Source: Dolomedes plantarius (lineage: Eukaryota; Arthropoda; Arachnida; Araneae; Dolomedidae). Taken from it: a stretch of 64,000 nt of DNA. Made by a program: the position numbers and the translations under genes. The stretch is from assembly GCA_907164885.2 (NCBI GenBank), contig OU015490.1, forward strand, positions 209,764,478-209,828,477. Reading direction: 5' to 3'. The notes beneath the pieces are model-generated. The model was not told the DNA's origin. It did no database searches and saw only the letters and a list, made by a program, of their open reading frames with translations. Positions 63,231 to 64,000 of this stretch are shown here, in pieces (the first letter of the stretch is position 1; the number at the start of each line of letters is the position of its first letter).

Positions 63231-64000
63231 CTGTATAAAATAAAATATAAACATTTAAGTACACGTACATGTTTGGAATCAAATAGTATTTTTAATTTAC
63301 GAACATTTTCTGAATTAAAGTAAGGTATGTTTTTGTGATAAAGTAAAATACATAAACATAAATAAAATGATAAAGTTGGGCTTTTCATACTTTTATTTAA
63401 TTCTTAAATATTTAGATAATTACAGTTTAGACACTTTTATTCCTAAAGTATTTTTGTTCATACATACGTTACTCTGAAAGTATATATTTTGATAAACGTC
63501 TACATGTATTAGATGTTGAAATTAGTAAAAATTCCAGGTACTTTATAGCAGTAACATGTGACTGCATAAAGAGTGCTTAAAGGATTTTTATCCCACCCCT
63601 TCTATTTCCTGCTTTCGTGAACTCCTTAGCGATATTAGACAATGTACATATTGCACAAATCCTTCACGATATGTTTAAAGATTTGTACGCCATGAGAAAC
63701 TTGGAAATGATTTACAGATCGTGTATGAGCGCAATAGGGAAATACTCAAATTTAGTAACTAATGGAATTTAGGGGGATTCTGTTTGGATTTCTAGAATTT
63801 TCTAGCATTTTAGAAAGTGTGCATACATCCTATAACTTTCATAACAGTTATAGTACTCGCTATAACTTCCGTGCAATATCGGAAAACTCCTCAGAACTTT
63901 TAGAAATGTTTTAAAGCTTTTGAGAACTTATGACTTCTCTCACGATGCCATTAAAATATTCCTCGGTGTACATGTTCAATACTGAAAGGTGCATAAGTTC
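63231..64000. other. Intron leading to exons outside the window
   Basis: No exon with proper splice sites is visible in the last 770 bp. The next upstream neuroligin exon must be beyond the right edge. Confidence 0.5.

Overview
The window is AT-rich, repeat-dense eukaryotic DNA. It holds the 3' part of one intron-rich protein-coding gene and a thick layer of transposable elements. The gene is a neuroligin, a catalytically dead carboxylesterase-like synaptic adhesion protein, on the minus strand. Seven exons can be placed: 63081-63230, 59888-60073, 44307-44737, 39334-39740, 36433-36545, 26126-26622 and 24621-24989. All have GT/AG boundaries and their reading phases chain without conflict (1-1-0-2-1-0), giving 716 complete codons plus the stop. 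The 5' exons (signal peptide and first part of the esterase domain) must lie beyond position 64000. Large introns, Tc1/mariner, Helitron and hAT families and overall composition suggest an arthropod. From memory, the intact Tc1 transposase at 42856-43896 and the mariner fragments resemble copies common in orb-weaver spiders, so a spider is my best guess, not a proof.

Layout, left to right. 1-24,620 lies downstream of the gene: mostly non-coding, with mariner relics (4.0, 6.3, 11.4 kb), an inverted pair of Helitron-like elements (7.5-9.8 kb), a frameshifted Tc1 (9.9-11.1 kb), a TA-target element split by a Helitron (12.2-13.4 kb), a broken Tc1 (14.2-15.8 kb), a SINE (17.1-17.4 kb), an hAT-type MITE with a perfect 8-bp target duplication (19.0-19.6 kb), tandem repeats and a short mariner (23.1-23.9 kb). 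One unassigned candidate exon lies at 2666-2778. 24,621-63,230 is the neuroligin gene. Its introns carry a very young LTR element with two apparently identical 434-bp LTRs (26,774-29,984), a long-TIR element carrying an unfamiliar protein with a PIN/FEN-like look (31,046-32,810), several MITEs, two Tc1 elements (one intact), a mariner, a decayed LTR-like element, a Helitron, a SINE, two hAT MITEs and many degenerate tandem arrays.

Points that stand out: (i) a tandem array at 57.7-59.9 kb that repeatedly copied the last ~44 bp of a neuroligin exon with its 5' splice site; (ii) the uncharacterised TIR element at 31-33 kb; (iii) loss in this neuroligin of both the esterase serine and the histidine position kept in many relatives, with an unusual C-terminus; (iv) a young LTR element only ~150 bp from the acceptor of the transmembrane exon; (v) several nested or palindromic elements with readable target-site duplications. 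I see no tRNA or rRNA gene, CRISPR array or prokaryotic operon. All sequence comparisons were made by eye.
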